Source: Planctomycetota bacterium | Lineage (GTDB): Bacteria > Planctomycetota > UBA1135 > GCA-002686595 | DNA length: 64,000 nucleotides | Direction of reading: 5' to 3' | NCBI GenBank assembly: GCA_016779205.1 | Contig: JADHOC010000011.1 | Span: forward strand, 100,243-164,242 | Shown: positions 1 through 7,955 of the stretch, one piece after another | Position numbering within the stretch: position 1 is the stretch's first letter | How the letters are laid out: each line of letters starts with the position of its first letter | Position numbers and translations under genes: made by a program | Notes under the pieces: generated by a model | Told to the model about the DNA's origin: nothing | Databases searched by the model: none | Seen by the model: the letters and a program-made list of their open reading frames with translations, nothing else

Positions 1-747
1 GGCCATGACGGCGCCGGGGTCCTCCTTCACGGGGCGCAGCCGCCCCAGGAGGTCCTCGGGCAGGGACGCGCCGCACATCCTGGTGAAGCGCTCCACCTGG
101 GCGACGTTGGTGACCGGCATGATCCCGGGCACGATCGGGATCGTGATCCCGGCCGCGCGGGCGCGCTCCACGAAGGACCAGTAGAGGTCGCAGTCGAAGA
201 ACAGCTGGGTCGTCAGGAACGAGGCGCCCAGGTCCTGCTTCATGCGGGCGAAGCGCAGGTCCTCCTCGGCGGACGTGGCCTCGGGGTGCGCCTCGGGGTA
301 GCAGGCAGCGCCGATGCATACGTCGTGCTTCTCACTCAGGAAGCCGATCAGGTCGGTGGCGTTGGCGAAGCCGCCCTCGGTGACCTCGAAGCGCTCCGCG
401 CCGTCCGGCGCGTCCCCGCGCAGGGCGAGCACGTTGCGCACCCCGGACCGCTCCAGGCGATCCACGACGGAGCCGATCTCCTCCGCGGTCGAGCCCACGC
501 AGGTAAGGTGCGCGAGCCCGGTGAGGCCCAGCTCGTCCTGGATCCGCGTGATCACCGCGTGGGTCCGGTCCCGGGTCGACCCGCCGGCACCGTAGGTCAC
601 GGAGATGAAGTCTGGCTCGACGCTCGCCTTCAGGTCCGCCGCGGTCTGCATGAGGTTCTCCGCCCCCGCGTCCGTCTTGGGCGGGAAGAACTCGAAGCTG
701 AAGACAGGGTTCCCCGACTCGTAGAAGCGGGAGATCGGTTCGGCCAT
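1..747 (-). CDS. metF: methylenetetrahydrofolate reductase, C-terminus cut by window edge
   Basis: Flavoenzyme interconverting 5,10-methylene-THF and 5-methyl-THF in one-carbon metabolism. 249 residues are visible from the ATG to the window edge with no stop, so about 45 C-terminal residues of a usual 295-residue MetF lie outside. Seen in the translation: EFFPPKT at 19-25 carrying the catalytic Glu, SVTYGAGGS at 49-57, LRGD at 109-112, CYPEAHPE at 149-156 and the folate/flavin-site TTQLFFD at 179-185. The start lies one base after the stop of the upstream thioesterase gene, so it is the last visible gene of an operon that starts with a kinase-like gene and an aromatic acid-CoA ligase. It could be housekeeping, or it could recover C1 units released by aromatic catabolism (inference). 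Confidence 0.95.
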   Translation of the reverse strand, partial: MAEPISRFYESGNPVFSFEFFPPKTDAGAENLMQTAADLKASVEPDFISVTYGAGGSTRDRTHAVITRIQDELGLTGLAHLTCVGSTAEEIGSVVDRLERSGVRNVLALRGDAPDGAERFEVTEGGFANATDLIGFLSEKHDVCIGAACYPEAHPEATSAEEDLRFARMKQDLGASFLTTQLFFDCDLYWSFVERARAAGITIPIVPGIMPVTNVAQVERFTRMCGASLPEDLLGRLRPVKEDPGAVMA

Positions 748-748
748 T

Positions 749-1177
749 TCAGTCAGCCCTCACGTCGGGCTCAAGCAGCTCCTCGAAGCGTCCCCGGAAC
801 TCGTCGGGGATGGGGATGGGCTCCATGGAGTCGGTGTTGGTGCAGACGGTGATCATGCGAGCCTCGAGGTGAAGCCGGTCTGCGAGGTGGAAGCGATATC
901 GCAGGCCGAGGGAGGTTCGGCCGAGTTTGAAGCAGGTGACCGTGACGACGGGGCGGTCCCCGAAGCGCAGGGGCGTCTTGAAGTCGACCTCGGAGTGGAC
1001 GAGCGGGAAGCCCACCCGCTGCTCCTGGAGCAGATGGTAGTACCGGCGGCCCACGTGTTCCTCCCAGAGGCCTTCGAAGACGTCGTGGACGTAGTCAAAG
1101 ATGCGCGGGAAGTAGGCGATGCCCGCGGGGTCCACGTGCCCGAAGCGGACCTGGATCACGGTGTTGTACGCGCTCAT
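749..1177 (-). CDS. hotdog-fold acyl-CoA thioesterase (4-hydroxybenzoyl-CoA thioesterase type)
   Basis: Small cytoplasmic hotdog thioesterase of 142 residues. The N-terminal motif RFGHVDPAGIAYFPR (residues 11-25) holds the catalytic Asp16 of the 4-hydroxybenzoyl-CoA thioesterase/YbgC group, and the rest has the expected length of one hotdog domain. Two in-frame ATGs exist (1195 and 1177). The second is preferred because its ATGA overlaps the stop of the upstream creatininase-family gene, the junction style used throughout this window. It probably hydrolyses an aromatic or ring-derived acyl-CoA made by the pathway encoded around it, releasing stalled CoA. The substrate is not readable from sequence. 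Confidence 0.9.
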   Translation of the reverse strand: MSAYNTVIQVRFGHVDPAGIAYFPRIFDYVHDVFEGLWEEHVGRRYYHLLQEQRVGFPLVHSEVDFKTPLRFGDRPVVTVTCFKLGRTSLGLRYRFHLADRLHLEARMITVCTNTDSMEPIPIPDEFRGRFEELLEPDVRAD

Positions 1178-1938
1178 CGGGCGAGCTCCGGCCACTCCTC
1201 GAGGGCGCTGGTTGCGACGATCTGACCGAGCTGGTCGAGGAGCCGCTCCCCCTCATCGGCAGTGGCCGAGGCGGGATCGCCGCACCAGGCCTCGTCGGCG
1301 CCGATGGCGAGGAAGTCGGGGGCACCGTCCAGCATCTTCTCCACGAGCCGGACCTCCTTGGGCGCGAGCTTCTGCCGCTCCTCCTCGCGCACGCTCTCCC
1401 CATCGGCCGCGAGGACGATGCTCGACTCGTAGCGGCCAGCGTGGCAGTCGCCCGACTTGAATTCTTCCCCCAGCGTCCCGGCCCAGCGCCGCCGGGTGAT
1501 GTCCGGGAAGAGGAGCTGGGCCTTGTCCTTGGTGACCTCCGCGTGGTCCTTGCAGACGCCCCGCAGCAGCTGGACGTGCTGGCGCTCGAGGTGAGAGTTG
1601 CACAGCACCACGCGCCGCACGCCGTGCTGCTCGAGGCTCTCCACCACGTCCTCCACCAGGTTCCACAGGGTCGTGGGCCGGATCGTGATCGTCCCGGGGA
1701 ACCCGAAGGCGAACTGGGCCAGGGTGTAGGCGATGGGCGGCATGACCAGGGTGGTCACCCCCGCCTCGTCGAGGATCCCCGCCGCCCGCCGGGCCTGGGC
1801 CACCGCGATGGTGACGTCGGTGTCCAGGGGCAGGTGCGGGCCGTGGGCCTCGGTGGCTCCCACCGGGAGTAACGCAACGGGGTCGGCGGCGAAGAGCTCC
1901 TTCGCCTCGGGCCAGGTCAGCTTCGCGAAGTCGTGCAT
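1174..1938 (-). CDS. creatininase-family amidohydrolase
   Basis: 254-residue protein of the creatininase superfamily, metal-dependent hydrolases that open amide, lactam or formamide bonds. Seen: LPVGATEAHGPHLPLDTD at 24-41, giving metal ligands Glu30, His32 and Asp41, and a GDCHAGRYESS block matching the family signature GDxHAGxxETS. The central loop usually reading NGHGGN is CNSHLERQH here, a clear departure. The gene abuts the CoA ligase gene upstream with no spacer and overlaps the thioesterase gene by ATGA, so it is a pathway member. True creatininase is unlikely in this context. Hydrolysis of an N-acyl or formyl group, or of a ring-derived amide, is a plausible role (inference). Confidence 0.85.
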   Translation of the reverse strand: MHDFAKLTWPEAKELFAADPVALLPVGATEAHGPHLPLDTDVTIAVAQARRAAGILDEAGVTTLVMPPIAYTLAQFAFGFPGTITIRPTTLWNLVEDVVESLEQHGVRRVVLCNSHLERQHVQLLRGVCKDHAEVTKDKAQLLFPDITRRRWAGTLGEEFKSGDCHAGRYESSIVLAADGESVREEERQKLAPKEVRLVEKMLDGAPDFLAIGADEAWCGDPASATADEGERLLDQLGQIVATSALEEWPELAR

Positions 1939-3510
1939 CTACTTGAGGAGCTTGCGGGCGATCTTGCCGCGGTCGTTGCGCGGGAGGGGCTCGGTCCGCC
2001 ACTCGAAGGAGCGCGGGTACTTGTGCGGGGCCAGCTTCGCCTTCACGTGGGCCTTGAGCCCGGACGCGAGCTCATCCGACCCGCAGTGTCCGTCGGCGCA
2101 GACCACGATCGCGTGGGCCTTGACCAGGCCGTCGCCGCCGTCCCGGCCCACCACGCAGCACTCGTGGACCGCCGCGTGGTCGAGGAGCACGTTCTCGATC
2201 TCGAGGGGCGAGACCCAGATGCCGCTGACCTTGAGCAGGTCGTCGCCGCGGCCCACGTACCAGAAGAGCCCGTCCGCGTCCCGGCGGAACACATCCGCCG
2301 AGGTGCACCACGCGCCCTGGAAGGTCGCGTTGGACTTGTCCTTGTCGCCCCAGTAGCAGAGCGCCGTCGACCCGCCCGCGATCCGGAGACGGCCCGGCTC
2401 GCCGTCCGCCACGGGGCGGCCCTGCGGGTCCACCACCTCGGCCACGTAACCAGGGACCAGGCGCCCCAGCGAACCGGGCACGACCTCGCCCATGACGCTG
2501 GAGATGTAGATGTGGAACATCTCGGCCGACCCGATCCCGTCGAGGATCTCCACCCCGGTGCGCTCCTTCCACTCGTCGTAGAGGGCCGGCGGCAGCGCCT
2601 CCCCCGCCGAGAGGGAGACCCTCAGCGAGGAGAGGTCGGCGGCCCCGCAGCGGTCGCTGCGCAGGACGTTGTTGAACAGCGTCGGCACCCCGGTGAGGAA
2701 GGTCGGCCGGTGGGCCTCCACCTGGTCGAGGATCTCGTCGGCGGTGGCCCGCCCCTCGAAGAGCACCACCGTGGCCCCGACCCTGAACGGGAACATGAGG
2801 TTGGTGCCCGTGGCGTACCCAAAGAAGAGCTTCGGGACCGAGAGGCAGACGTCCTCCTCCCGGTACCCGGCCACCTGGAGCGCGTAGGTCTCCGTGGAGT
2901 AGGCGAAGTCCCGACCCGCGTGGACGCAGGCCTTGGGCTCCCCTGTCGACCCCGAGGTGAAGAGCCAGCCCGCGATCCCGTCCGGGCCGACGGGCTCGGC
3001 CGCGGCGCCCTCACCCGCGGGATCCGCGGCGCGGCGGGCCTCCTCGTACGGGGTGAACCCGCCCGCGTCGTCCCCCACCACGAAGGCCGCCCGACAGGCA
3101 GCCGCGGAGCGGAGCGCGTCTCCGATCTCGGGGAGCACGCTCTCGTGGGTGAAGACCGCCGCTGCCCTGGAGTACTCGAGGTAGTAGGCGTAGTCCTTCG
3201 CCTTCAGCAGCGGGTTGACCATGGCGAAGACCGCCCCGACTCGCAGGGTGGCGAACCACGCCTCCACGAACTCGAAGCCGTCGGGGAGCACGATCAAGAC
3301 ACGCTCCTCGGGGCGGACCCCCGCGTCGCGGAGCGCCGCCGCCATGCGCAGCACGCCGTCGTGGATCTCGCCGTAGGTGCGGTGCTCGGACCCGACGCGC
3401 ACCGCCACCTTGTCACGGCGCCCCTCGTCGAGGTTGCGGTCGAGGAAGTACTCGCTCAGGTTGAAGCTCGCGGGGAGCTCCATGGGGAACGTCACGTCCG
3501 GGGCGACCAT
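1939..3510 (-). CDS. benzoate-CoA ligase family protein (AMP-forming)
   Basis: 523-residue member of the ANL superfamily, closest in overall pattern to benzoate, 4-hydroxybenzoate and 2-aminobenzoate-CoA ligases. It activates an aromatic carboxylate to the acyl-AMP and then to the CoA thioester. Seen: the P-loop-like FTSGSTGEPKACVH at 184-197, SAGEALPP, GIGSAEMFHIYISS (benzoate-ligase style aromatic pocket region), a GRGDDLLKVSG hinge block and the C-terminal catalytic Lys in DRGKIARK. Start: ATG at 3510 shares one base with the stop of the kinase-like gene (TGATG). A GTG one codon earlier is possible. The exact aromatic substrate cannot be read; the neighbours favour an aminobenzoate- or hydroxybenzoate-like acid. 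Confidence 0.92.
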   Translation of the reverse strand: MVAPDVTFPMELPASFNLSEYFLDRNLDEGRRDKVAVRVGSEHRTYGEIHDGVLRMAAALRDAGVRPEERVLIVLPDGFEFVEAWFATLRVGAVFAMVNPLLKAKDYAYYLEYSRAAAVFTHESVLPEIGDALRSAAACRAAFVVGDDAGGFTPYEEARRAADPAGEGAAAEPVGPDGIAGWLFTSGSTGEPKACVHAGRDFAYSTETYALQVAGYREEDVCLSVPKLFFGYATGTNLMFPFRVGATVVLFEGRATADEILDQVEAHRPTFLTGVPTLFNNVLRSDRCGAADLSSLRVSLSAGEALPPALYDEWKERTGVEILDGIGSAEMFHIYISSVMGEVVPGSLGRLVPGYVAEVVDPQGRPVADGEPGRLRIAGGSTALCYWGDKDKSNATFQGAWCTSADVFRRDADGLFWYVGRGDDLLKVSGIWVSPLEIENVLLDHAAVHECCVVGRDGGDGLVKAHAIVVCADGHCGSDELASGLKAHVKAKLAPHKYPRSFEWRTEPLPRNDRGKIARKLLK

Positions 3511-4367
3511 CACAGGTGCAGGGCGGCGAGGGCGCTGCGGAAGTCCGCTGCCGAGCGGTGACGGTCCTGGCGGCTCCCGCGGAGGCCGCCGGCGATGGCC
3601 GCCTCCAGCCCCGGGTCCACCTCGATTCCGGGCGCGAGCGCGGACATGGCCGGCGCGCTGGGCTGCATCTTGGACTGGAAGACCTCGATGAAGCCGCGCC
3701 CCTTCCAGGGCATCACCCCCGTCACGAGCTCGTACATCACCGTCGCGAGGTTGTAGAGGTCCGAGCGCTCGTCCGGGGCATCGCCTCCGAACTGCTCGAG
3801 CGGCGCGTAGTAGGGCGTGCCGATCAGCGCGGTGCGCGTCCCGAGGTGCTTGGCCGCCCAGAGCCCGGGGGTCACGCCGCCGTCCACGAGGACCGGGCCG
3901 TGGTCCCCCACGAAGATCGTCGAGGGCTTGATGTCACCGTGCACGAGCCCCTTGGCGTGGGCGTTCTGGAGGCCCGCCAGGGTGGCCAGGCCGAGCTCGA
4001 CCACCTCCTGTGCCTCCCAGGGGCCACGCTCCGACGCGAGGTCCCTGAGGGCCGAGCCCTCCGGGAACTCGAAGACGGCGATCACGGCCCCGTCCCCGAG
4101 GACCTCCACCGTCTGGACCTGGGTGAACGCCGCGTCTTCCAGGGCGGCCCAGGCGCTCAGGGTTCCGGCGAAGGCGTCGGCCTGGGCCTTGCTCTCGAAG
4201 AGCGAGGAGGGGAAAGCCTGGAGCTCGCGTACCTCGCCGCCCTCCTGGTCGGTGACCCGGAAGGCCGCGGACATGCCGTTCTCGCGGTGCGGAGCGTCGA
4301 TCAGGTAGCGGTCCAGGAGGACCTTGCCTGGGGCGAGGTCAAAGAGGCTGAGGTGGGTCTGTGCCAT
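3510..4367 (-). CDS. serine/threonine kinase-like protein, probable pseudokinase
   Basis: 285-residue soluble protein with a single kinase fold and no PASTA, TM or sensor domain. The catalytic loop reads HGDIKPST (143-150): the Asp is kept, but the Asn that binds Mg is Thr. DFG is DGG (162-164). The VAIK-type Lys position, in VRELQAFP around residue 50, seems to be Gln. The glycine-rich loop is degenerate (HRENGMSAAF). GTPYYAPLEQ and the ERSDLYNLA helix are normal. Loss of both Lys and Asn suggests weak or no phosphotransfer. ATG at 4367 is chosen because upstream in-frame codons encode low-complexity Arg-rich sequence. First gene of the ligase-creatininase-thioesterase-metF operon, so a regulatory role on that pathway is likely (inference). 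Confidence 0.85.
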   Translation of the reverse strand: MAQTHLSLFDLAPGKVLLDRYLIDAPHRENGMSAAFRVTDQEGGEVRELQAFPSSLFESKAQADAFAGTLSAWAALEDAAFTQVQTVEVLGDGAVIAVFEFPEGSALRDLASERGPWEAQEVVELGLATLAGLQNAHAKGLVHGDIKPSTIFVGDHGPVLVDGGVTPGLWAAKHLGTRTALIGTPYYAPLEQFGGDAPDERSDLYNLATVMYELVTGVMPWKGRGFIEVFQSKMQPSAPAMSALAPGIEVDPGLEAAIAGGLRGSRQDRHRSAADFRSALAALHL

Positions 4368-4395
4368 GGTGGATCGCGGGCGCGAGCGAGGCCAC

Positions 4396-4401
4396 ACAGT
4401 A
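4396..4401 (-). promoter_or_regulatory. candidate -10 box of the kinase-ligase operon
   Basis: TACTGT on the minus strand, in the only AT-richer patch of the 144-bp gap before the kinase-like gene, would give a 5' leader of about 20-28 nt. No TTGACA-like -35 is evident. Confidence 0.3.
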
Positions 4402-4477
4402 TGCAAACGGCCGCGACGCGGGGGGCTGCTCAATCCCCCGGGCACCGGACGGGAGCGCCGGATCGGCCCGGGCGACG

Positions 4478-4489
4478 GCGCACGTGCGC
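4478..4489. other. 12-bp perfect palindrome downstream of the ferredoxin gene
   Basis: GCGCACGTGCGC lies between the ferredoxin stop (4512) and the kinase-like start (4367). There is no T tract, so it is not a convincing terminator. It could be a regulator site or chance in GC-rich DNA. Confidence 0.25.
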
Positions 4490-4511
4490 TGTGACCCGGC
4501 GAGGCCCTCGC

Positions 4512-4925
4512 TCAGGCGCCCTCTGCGCCCTGGGGACTCGAGTCGTCGCCGGGCGCGCGGCGCCGGATCGGAGGCAACGCCCGCTCTTCCCTGGGGACGA
4601 AGAGGAGCTCGTCCTCGGAGAGCTCGAGCTCCTCCACCACCTCGCCGCCCAGGACGTGACCGTCAATGAGCTGATCCACGTGCTCGGCCTGCACCTTGCC
4701 GTACCAGACCTCCTCCGGCTGACAGGCGACCACGGGGCCGTGGGCGCACTGCCCGAGGCAGCGGGTCCCCACCGCCCGGACCACGCCCTTGAGGCCGCGA
4801 TCGTGGATCCCGGCCCGCAGCCGATCGAGCACCTCGTCACCGCCGGCCCTCGCGCAGGACCCGCGCGGGTGCTCATCGCCCCGATCGTTGAGGCAAACGA
4901 AGAGCATCCTCTGATATCCGGGCAT
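4512..4925 (-). CDS. thioredoxin-like [2Fe-2S] ferredoxin
   Basis: 137-residue protein of the thioredoxin-fold [2Fe-2S] ferredoxin family. The four cluster cysteines are visible: Cys11 (MLFVC), Cys24 in HPRGSC, and Cys56 and Cys60 in TRCLGQCAHGP. The C-terminal third is acidic and probably flexible. Its ATG shares one base with the stop of the acyl-CoA dehydrogenase gene (TGATG), so the two are cotranscribed. It may carry electrons for a redox step of the aromatic-CoA pathway, for example to or from the dehydrogenase or an oxygenase encoded elsewhere (inference). The family itself says only electron transfer. Confidence 0.88.
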   Translation of the reverse strand: MPGYQRMLFVCLNDRGDEHPRGSCARAGGDEVLDRLRAGIHDRGLKGVVRAVGTRCLGQCAHGPVVACQPEEVWYGKVQAEHVDQLIDGHVLGGEVVEELELSEDELLFVPREERALPPIRRRAPGDDSSPQGAEGA

Positions 4926-6154
4926 CAGTCACTCGCTCCCGCGTCAGGGGCCGGGGTGTGCTTGAGCACGTGCTTGGCCAGCACCAGCTTCTGGACCTCG
5001 CTGGTCCCCTCGTAGATCCGCAGGGCCCGGGTGTCGCGGAACAGGCGCTCCACCACGGAGCCCACGCGCACGCCCGCGCCGCCGTGGTGCTGCACCGCCC
5101 GGTCGCAGACCCAGGAAGCGTTCTCCGTGGAGAAGAGCTTGGCGCGCGCCACCTGGGCCGTGGCGTCCTGGCCCGCGTCCACCGCCGCCGCCGCCTCGGC
5201 GGTGAGGAGCTCGGCGGCCCGCAGGCGCGTGTCCATCTCGGCCAGGTCGAAGCGCAGGCCCTGGAAGCTGGAGAGCGGCCGGCCGAATTGTTCGCGGCGC
5301 GAGAGGTGCGCCACCGACTCCGCGAGGGCGCGGCGCGCGAACCCGTTGGCGGCGGCCGCCACCGTGATCCGGAAGCGCGCGAGGTTGGCGAGCGCCAGGT
5401 CCATCCCGGCGCCGATCTCGCCGAGCACGTGGGCGGCGGGGACCCTCACGCCGTCCAGGAAGAGCTCGCCGATGGGGTGGGGCGCCATGACCTCGAAGCC
5501 GCGGGTGCCCAGCCCCTCGGCGCCGTGCTCCACGAAGAACATGGTCAGCCCGTCGCGCTCCCCGGGCTCCCCGCTGGTGCGCGCGAGCACCGTGTAGAAG
5601 TCCGCCACGCCGATGTTCGTGATGTAGGTCTTCGCCCCCGTCAGCACGAAGTCGTCCCCGTCCCGCTCGGCCCGCGTCGCCACCCCCGAGAGGTCCGACC
5701 CCGCGCCGGTCTCGGTCAGGGCGAGGGCGGGGATCTCCTCACCGCGCGCCACCCCGGCGAGGCGCTCGAGCAGGCCGGCGTCGGTCGAACCGAGGGCGAT
5801 CGGGAACGAGCCGAGGCCCTGCTCCACGAAGGCGAGGTCCGCCATGGCGTGCCGATAGGCGAGGGCCTGCCGACACGCGGCCATCGCCCGCACGGAGACC
5901 GTGGCCGCCGGCGCCAGCTCCCCCACGGCCGCTCCGCCGGCACTGGCGGGGACCACGAGCCGCAGCAGCCCGGCCGCCTGGAGGCGACGATGCCCGACCC
6001 GATAGGCCTCGATCTCCCCGAGCCCCGGGGACGCGGCCGCGAGCTCGGCCTCCACCGCCCGGCCCACCTCGTCGGCCCGCGCGCGGAGCGCCCCCAGCTC
6101 GCCGGGCACCGTCGCGTCGCCGTCTTCGCGGCTGGTGGGGAGATGTTCGCTCAT
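4925..6154 (-). CDS. acyl-CoA dehydrogenase
   Basis: 409-residue FAD-dependent acyl-CoA dehydrogenase. Seen: LALTETGAGSDLSG and TGAKTYITNIGVAD in the middle domain (signature 1 region), QFGRPLSSFQG at the start of the C-terminal domain, HGGAGV, and RIYEGTSEVQ near 379 with catalytic Glu382. ATG at 6154 is used; longer in-frame extension is arginine/proline-rich noise. A TATCCT box ends 7 nt before the start, indicating a leaderless or nearly leaderless mRNA. It is cotranscribed with the ferredoxin gene and divergent from the DUF2064 gene. With ligase, hydratase, SDR and thioesterase nearby it probably oxidises an alicyclic or ring-opened acyl-CoA rather than ordinary fatty acids (inference). 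Confidence 0.95.
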   Translation of the reverse strand: MSEHLPTSREDGDATVPGELGALRARADEVGRAVEAELAAASPGLGEIEAYRVGHRRLQAAGLLRLVVPASAGGAAVGELAPAATVSVRAMAACRQALAYRHAMADLAFVEQGLGSFPIALGSTDAGLLERLAGVARGEEIPALALTETGAGSDLSGVATRAERDGDDFVLTGAKTYITNIGVADFYTVLARTSGEPGERDGLTMFFVEHGAEGLGTRGFEVMAPHPIGELFLDGVRVPAAHVLGEIGAGMDLALANLARFRITVAAAANGFARRALAESVAHLSRREQFGRPLSSFQGLRFDLAEMDTRLRAAELLTAEAAAAVDAGQDATAQVARAKLFSTENASWVCDRAVQHHGGAGVRVGSVVERLFRDTRALRIYEGTSEVQKLVLAKHVLKHTPAPDAGASD

Positions 6155-6161
6155 GGCAAGG

Positions 6162-6167
6162 AGGATA
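6162..6167 (-). promoter_or_regulatory. -10-like TATCCT, 7 nt before the acyl-CoA dehydrogenase start
   Basis: Minus-strand TATCCT close to the ATG at 6154. One of eight such TANNNT boxes at 6-11 nt from start codons in this window, the layout expected of leaderless transcripts. Confidence 0.45.
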
Positions 6168-6269
6168 GGACGCGGCTGGACCCCGCGGGAGCCGCCGGAC
6201 CGGGTATTCGGCCGGAGCAGGGCGGCCTCCCCCTTCCCGCGATCGGCGCCGCGCCCCACCGGGGCCCGC

Positions 6270-6275
6270 TACCAT
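6270..6275 (+). promoter_or_regulatory. -10-like TACCAT, 10 nt before the DUF2064 gene start
   Basis: Plus-strand TACCAT ends 10 nt before the ATG at 6286. It overlaps the alternative upstream ATG at 6274, which argues that 6286 is the real start. Confidence 0.4.
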
Positions 6276-6285
6276 GCGCGAGCCC

Positions 6286-6963
6286 ATGACGGATCACGGA
6301 CGCCCCACCGACGCCCTCGTGGTCTTCGCCAAGGCGCCCGTACCCGGCGAGGTGAAGACCCGGCTCGCCCGATCGCTGGGGGACGCCGCCGCGGCCCGCC
6401 TCGCGGAGGCCTTCCTGCTCGACATCCTCGACCGAGCGGCCTCACAGGGAGACCGCACCCTGGTCGTGGCCTTCTCGCCCCCGGCGGGTGAGCCATGGTT
6501 CCGCGCCCGCGCCGGGGCCGGCCACCTCGCCGCACAGCCCGCCGCAGGGTTCGGGGCGCGGGTCGCCGCCGCGCTCGATGAGGCTCGGCGACTCGGCGCC
6601 GAGCGGACCGTCATCGTGGGCATGGACTCGCCCCACCTCGGCCCCGATCGCTGGGACGCCGCCTTCGCGGCCCTCGACGAACACGACGTCTGCCTGGGCC
6701 CCTGCGAGGACGGGGGCTACTACCTCATCGGGACGCGCGCGCCCCAGCCCGGGCTGTTCGAGGGGATCCCCTGGGGCGGCCCCGGTGTCCTCCGTGCCAC
6801 CCGCGACCGTGCGACCTCCCTCGGGCTCTCCCTGGCGGAGTTGGAGGAGGACTTCGACCTGGACGAGGTGGAGGACCTCAGGCGACTCGCAGCGCGCCTC
6901 GAGCGCGACCCATCCGCCTGCCCCCGGACCCGCGAAGCGCTCCGTTTGGCGGACCTCGGCTAG
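6286..6963 (+). CDS. DUF2064 / TIGR04282-family GT-A fold glycosyltransferase-like protein
   Basis: 225-residue protein of the DUF2064 family, which has a nucleotide-diphospho-sugar transferase (GT-A) fold; some members are annotated as arsenosugar biosynthesis glycosyltransferases. Seen: FAKAPVPGEVKTRLA near 14-28 (nucleotide-binding N-terminus), GMDSPHL in the middle, CEDGGYYLIG, and the acidic DFDLDEVEDL near the end, all diagnostic. A second ATG at 6274 is possible but overlaps the -10-like TACCAT. Single-gene unit: divergent from the acyl-CoA dehydrogenase and convergent with the enoyl-CoA hydratase, sharing CTAG as both stop codons. Its substrate is unknown, and nothing links it to the aromatic pathway except location. 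Confidence 0.88.
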   Translation: MTDHGRPTDALVVFAKAPVPGEVKTRLARSLGDAAAARLAEAFLLDILDRAASQGDRTLVVAFSPPAGEPWFRARAGAGHLAAQPAAGFGARVAAALDEARRLGAERTVIVGMDSPHLGPDRWDAAFAALDEHDVCLGPCEDGGYYLIGTRAPQPGLFEGIPWGGPGVLRATRDRATSLGLSLAELEEDFDLDEVEDLRRLAARLERDPSACPRTREALRLADLG

Positions 6964-7814
6964 CCCCTGGCCCTCTCCGCGCCCGGCGATTCCGAGCCGG
7001 GTCGGTTCTTCACGAAGTCCTTGGGGCGCTTCTCCACGAACGCGTCGTAGGACTCGCGGTAGTCGGGGTGCTTCATGCACTCCGCCTGGATCCAGCCCTC
7101 GGCCTGCATGGCCTCACCCAGGTCCATGTGGGCCTCTGCGTTGAGCATGCGCTTGGTCACGGCGAGCCCCATGCCCGGCCCGGCGGCGAGCTTCTCCGCC
7201 ATGGCCCGCGCGGCCTCCTCCAGCTCATCGCCGCTGACGACGTGGTTATAGAGGCCGATGCGCTCGGCGCGCTCCGCGGAGATGAACTCCCCCGCCATCA
7301 GCAGCTCGCTCGCGTGGCCGAGCCCGACGATCCGCGGGAGCAGCCAGGCGGCCCCCATGTCGGCCCCCGACAGGCCCACCTGGGTGAACAGGAACGCGAT
7401 CTTCGCCGAGTCCGAGGCGATGCGGATGTCCGCCGCCGCCGCCATGACCGCCCCGGCCCCGCAGGTGGTGCCATTGAGCGCAGCGACGATCGGCTTCTCG
7501 AGCCTCCGCATGTTCTCGATGAGGTCGCAGGTCATGCGGGTGAACGCGACCAGCGCCGAGTCCGGGACCCCGAAGAGCTTCCCGATGATGTCGAGCACGT
7601 CCCCCCCGGAGCAGAAGGCTCGGCCCGTGCCCGTGAGGAGGACGCTCCGCACCGAGTCCCGTTCACCCAGGGCCCGGAACGTGTCCCGCAGCTCCGCGTA
7701 GGAGTCGAAGGTGAGCGCGTTGAGCCGCTCCGGGCGGTTCAGTCGGATGGTGGCGACGCCGTCGCGCTCCTCGTAGTCGAAGTGCTCAGGCTGGATCGTC
7801 TCGGGGGTGATCAT
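6960..7814 (-). CDS. enoyl-CoA hydratase/isomerase family protein
   Basis: 284-residue crotonase-fold protein. Seen: ATIRLNRPERLNALTF at the N-terminus, oxyanion-hole segments GTGRAFCSGGDV and NGTTCGAGAVMAAAADIRIA, and FLFTQVGLSGADMGAAWLLPR. The GKLFG...FTRMT insert and the VGLSGADMG block resemble, from memory, hydratases of aerobic aryl-CoA (2-aminobenzoyl-CoA type) clusters. Two acidic catalytic residues of classic hydratases are not both obvious, so it may be an isomerase or hydrolase variant. TATGGT lies 6 nt before the ATG. The stop is shared with the convergent DUF2064 gene through CTAG. Likely adds water to an unsaturated alicyclic or ring-opened acyl-CoA (inference). Confidence 0.92.
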   Translation of the reverse strand: MITPETIQPEHFDYEERDGVATIRLNRPERLNALTFDSYAELRDTFRALGERDSVRSVLLTGTGRAFCSGGDVLDIIGKLFGVPDSALVAFTRMTCDLIENMRRLEKPIVAALNGTTCGAGAVMAAAADIRIASDSAKIAFLFTQVGLSGADMGAAWLLPRIVGLGHASELLMAGEFISAERAERIGLYNHVVSGDELEEAARAMAEKLAAGPGMGLAVTKRMLNAEAHMDLGEAMQAEGWIQAECMKHPDYRESYDAFVEKRPKDFVKNRPGSESPGAERARG

Positions 7815-7820
7815 GGGGAG

Positions 7821-7826
7821 ACCATA
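7821..7826 (-). promoter_or_regulatory. -10-like TATGGT, 6 nt before the enoyl-CoA hydratase start
   Basis: Minus-strand TATGGT ends 6 nt upstream of the ATG at 7814, matching the leaderless pattern of this window. Confidence 0.45.
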
Positions 7827-7955
7827 GCGCAGGGCTCCCCGCGGGGAAGCCGCCGGGGACGCGGAGTCGCCAGCGCGGCGCCTGGCCCGTGCTCCTCCGG
7901 GACGATCGCCCGGCCTTCACCTGGATCGAACCAGACAGGCGCGACGGGGCGAAGG

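Noticed and set aside
3516..5015. Long plus-strand reading frame of about 500 codons opposite the kinase, ferredoxin and dehydrogenase genes
   Set aside because: Antisense shadow: its translation is low-complexity Arg/Gly/Leu/His-rich, has no motif, and spans two gene boundaries. The minus-strand genes have clear family motifs.
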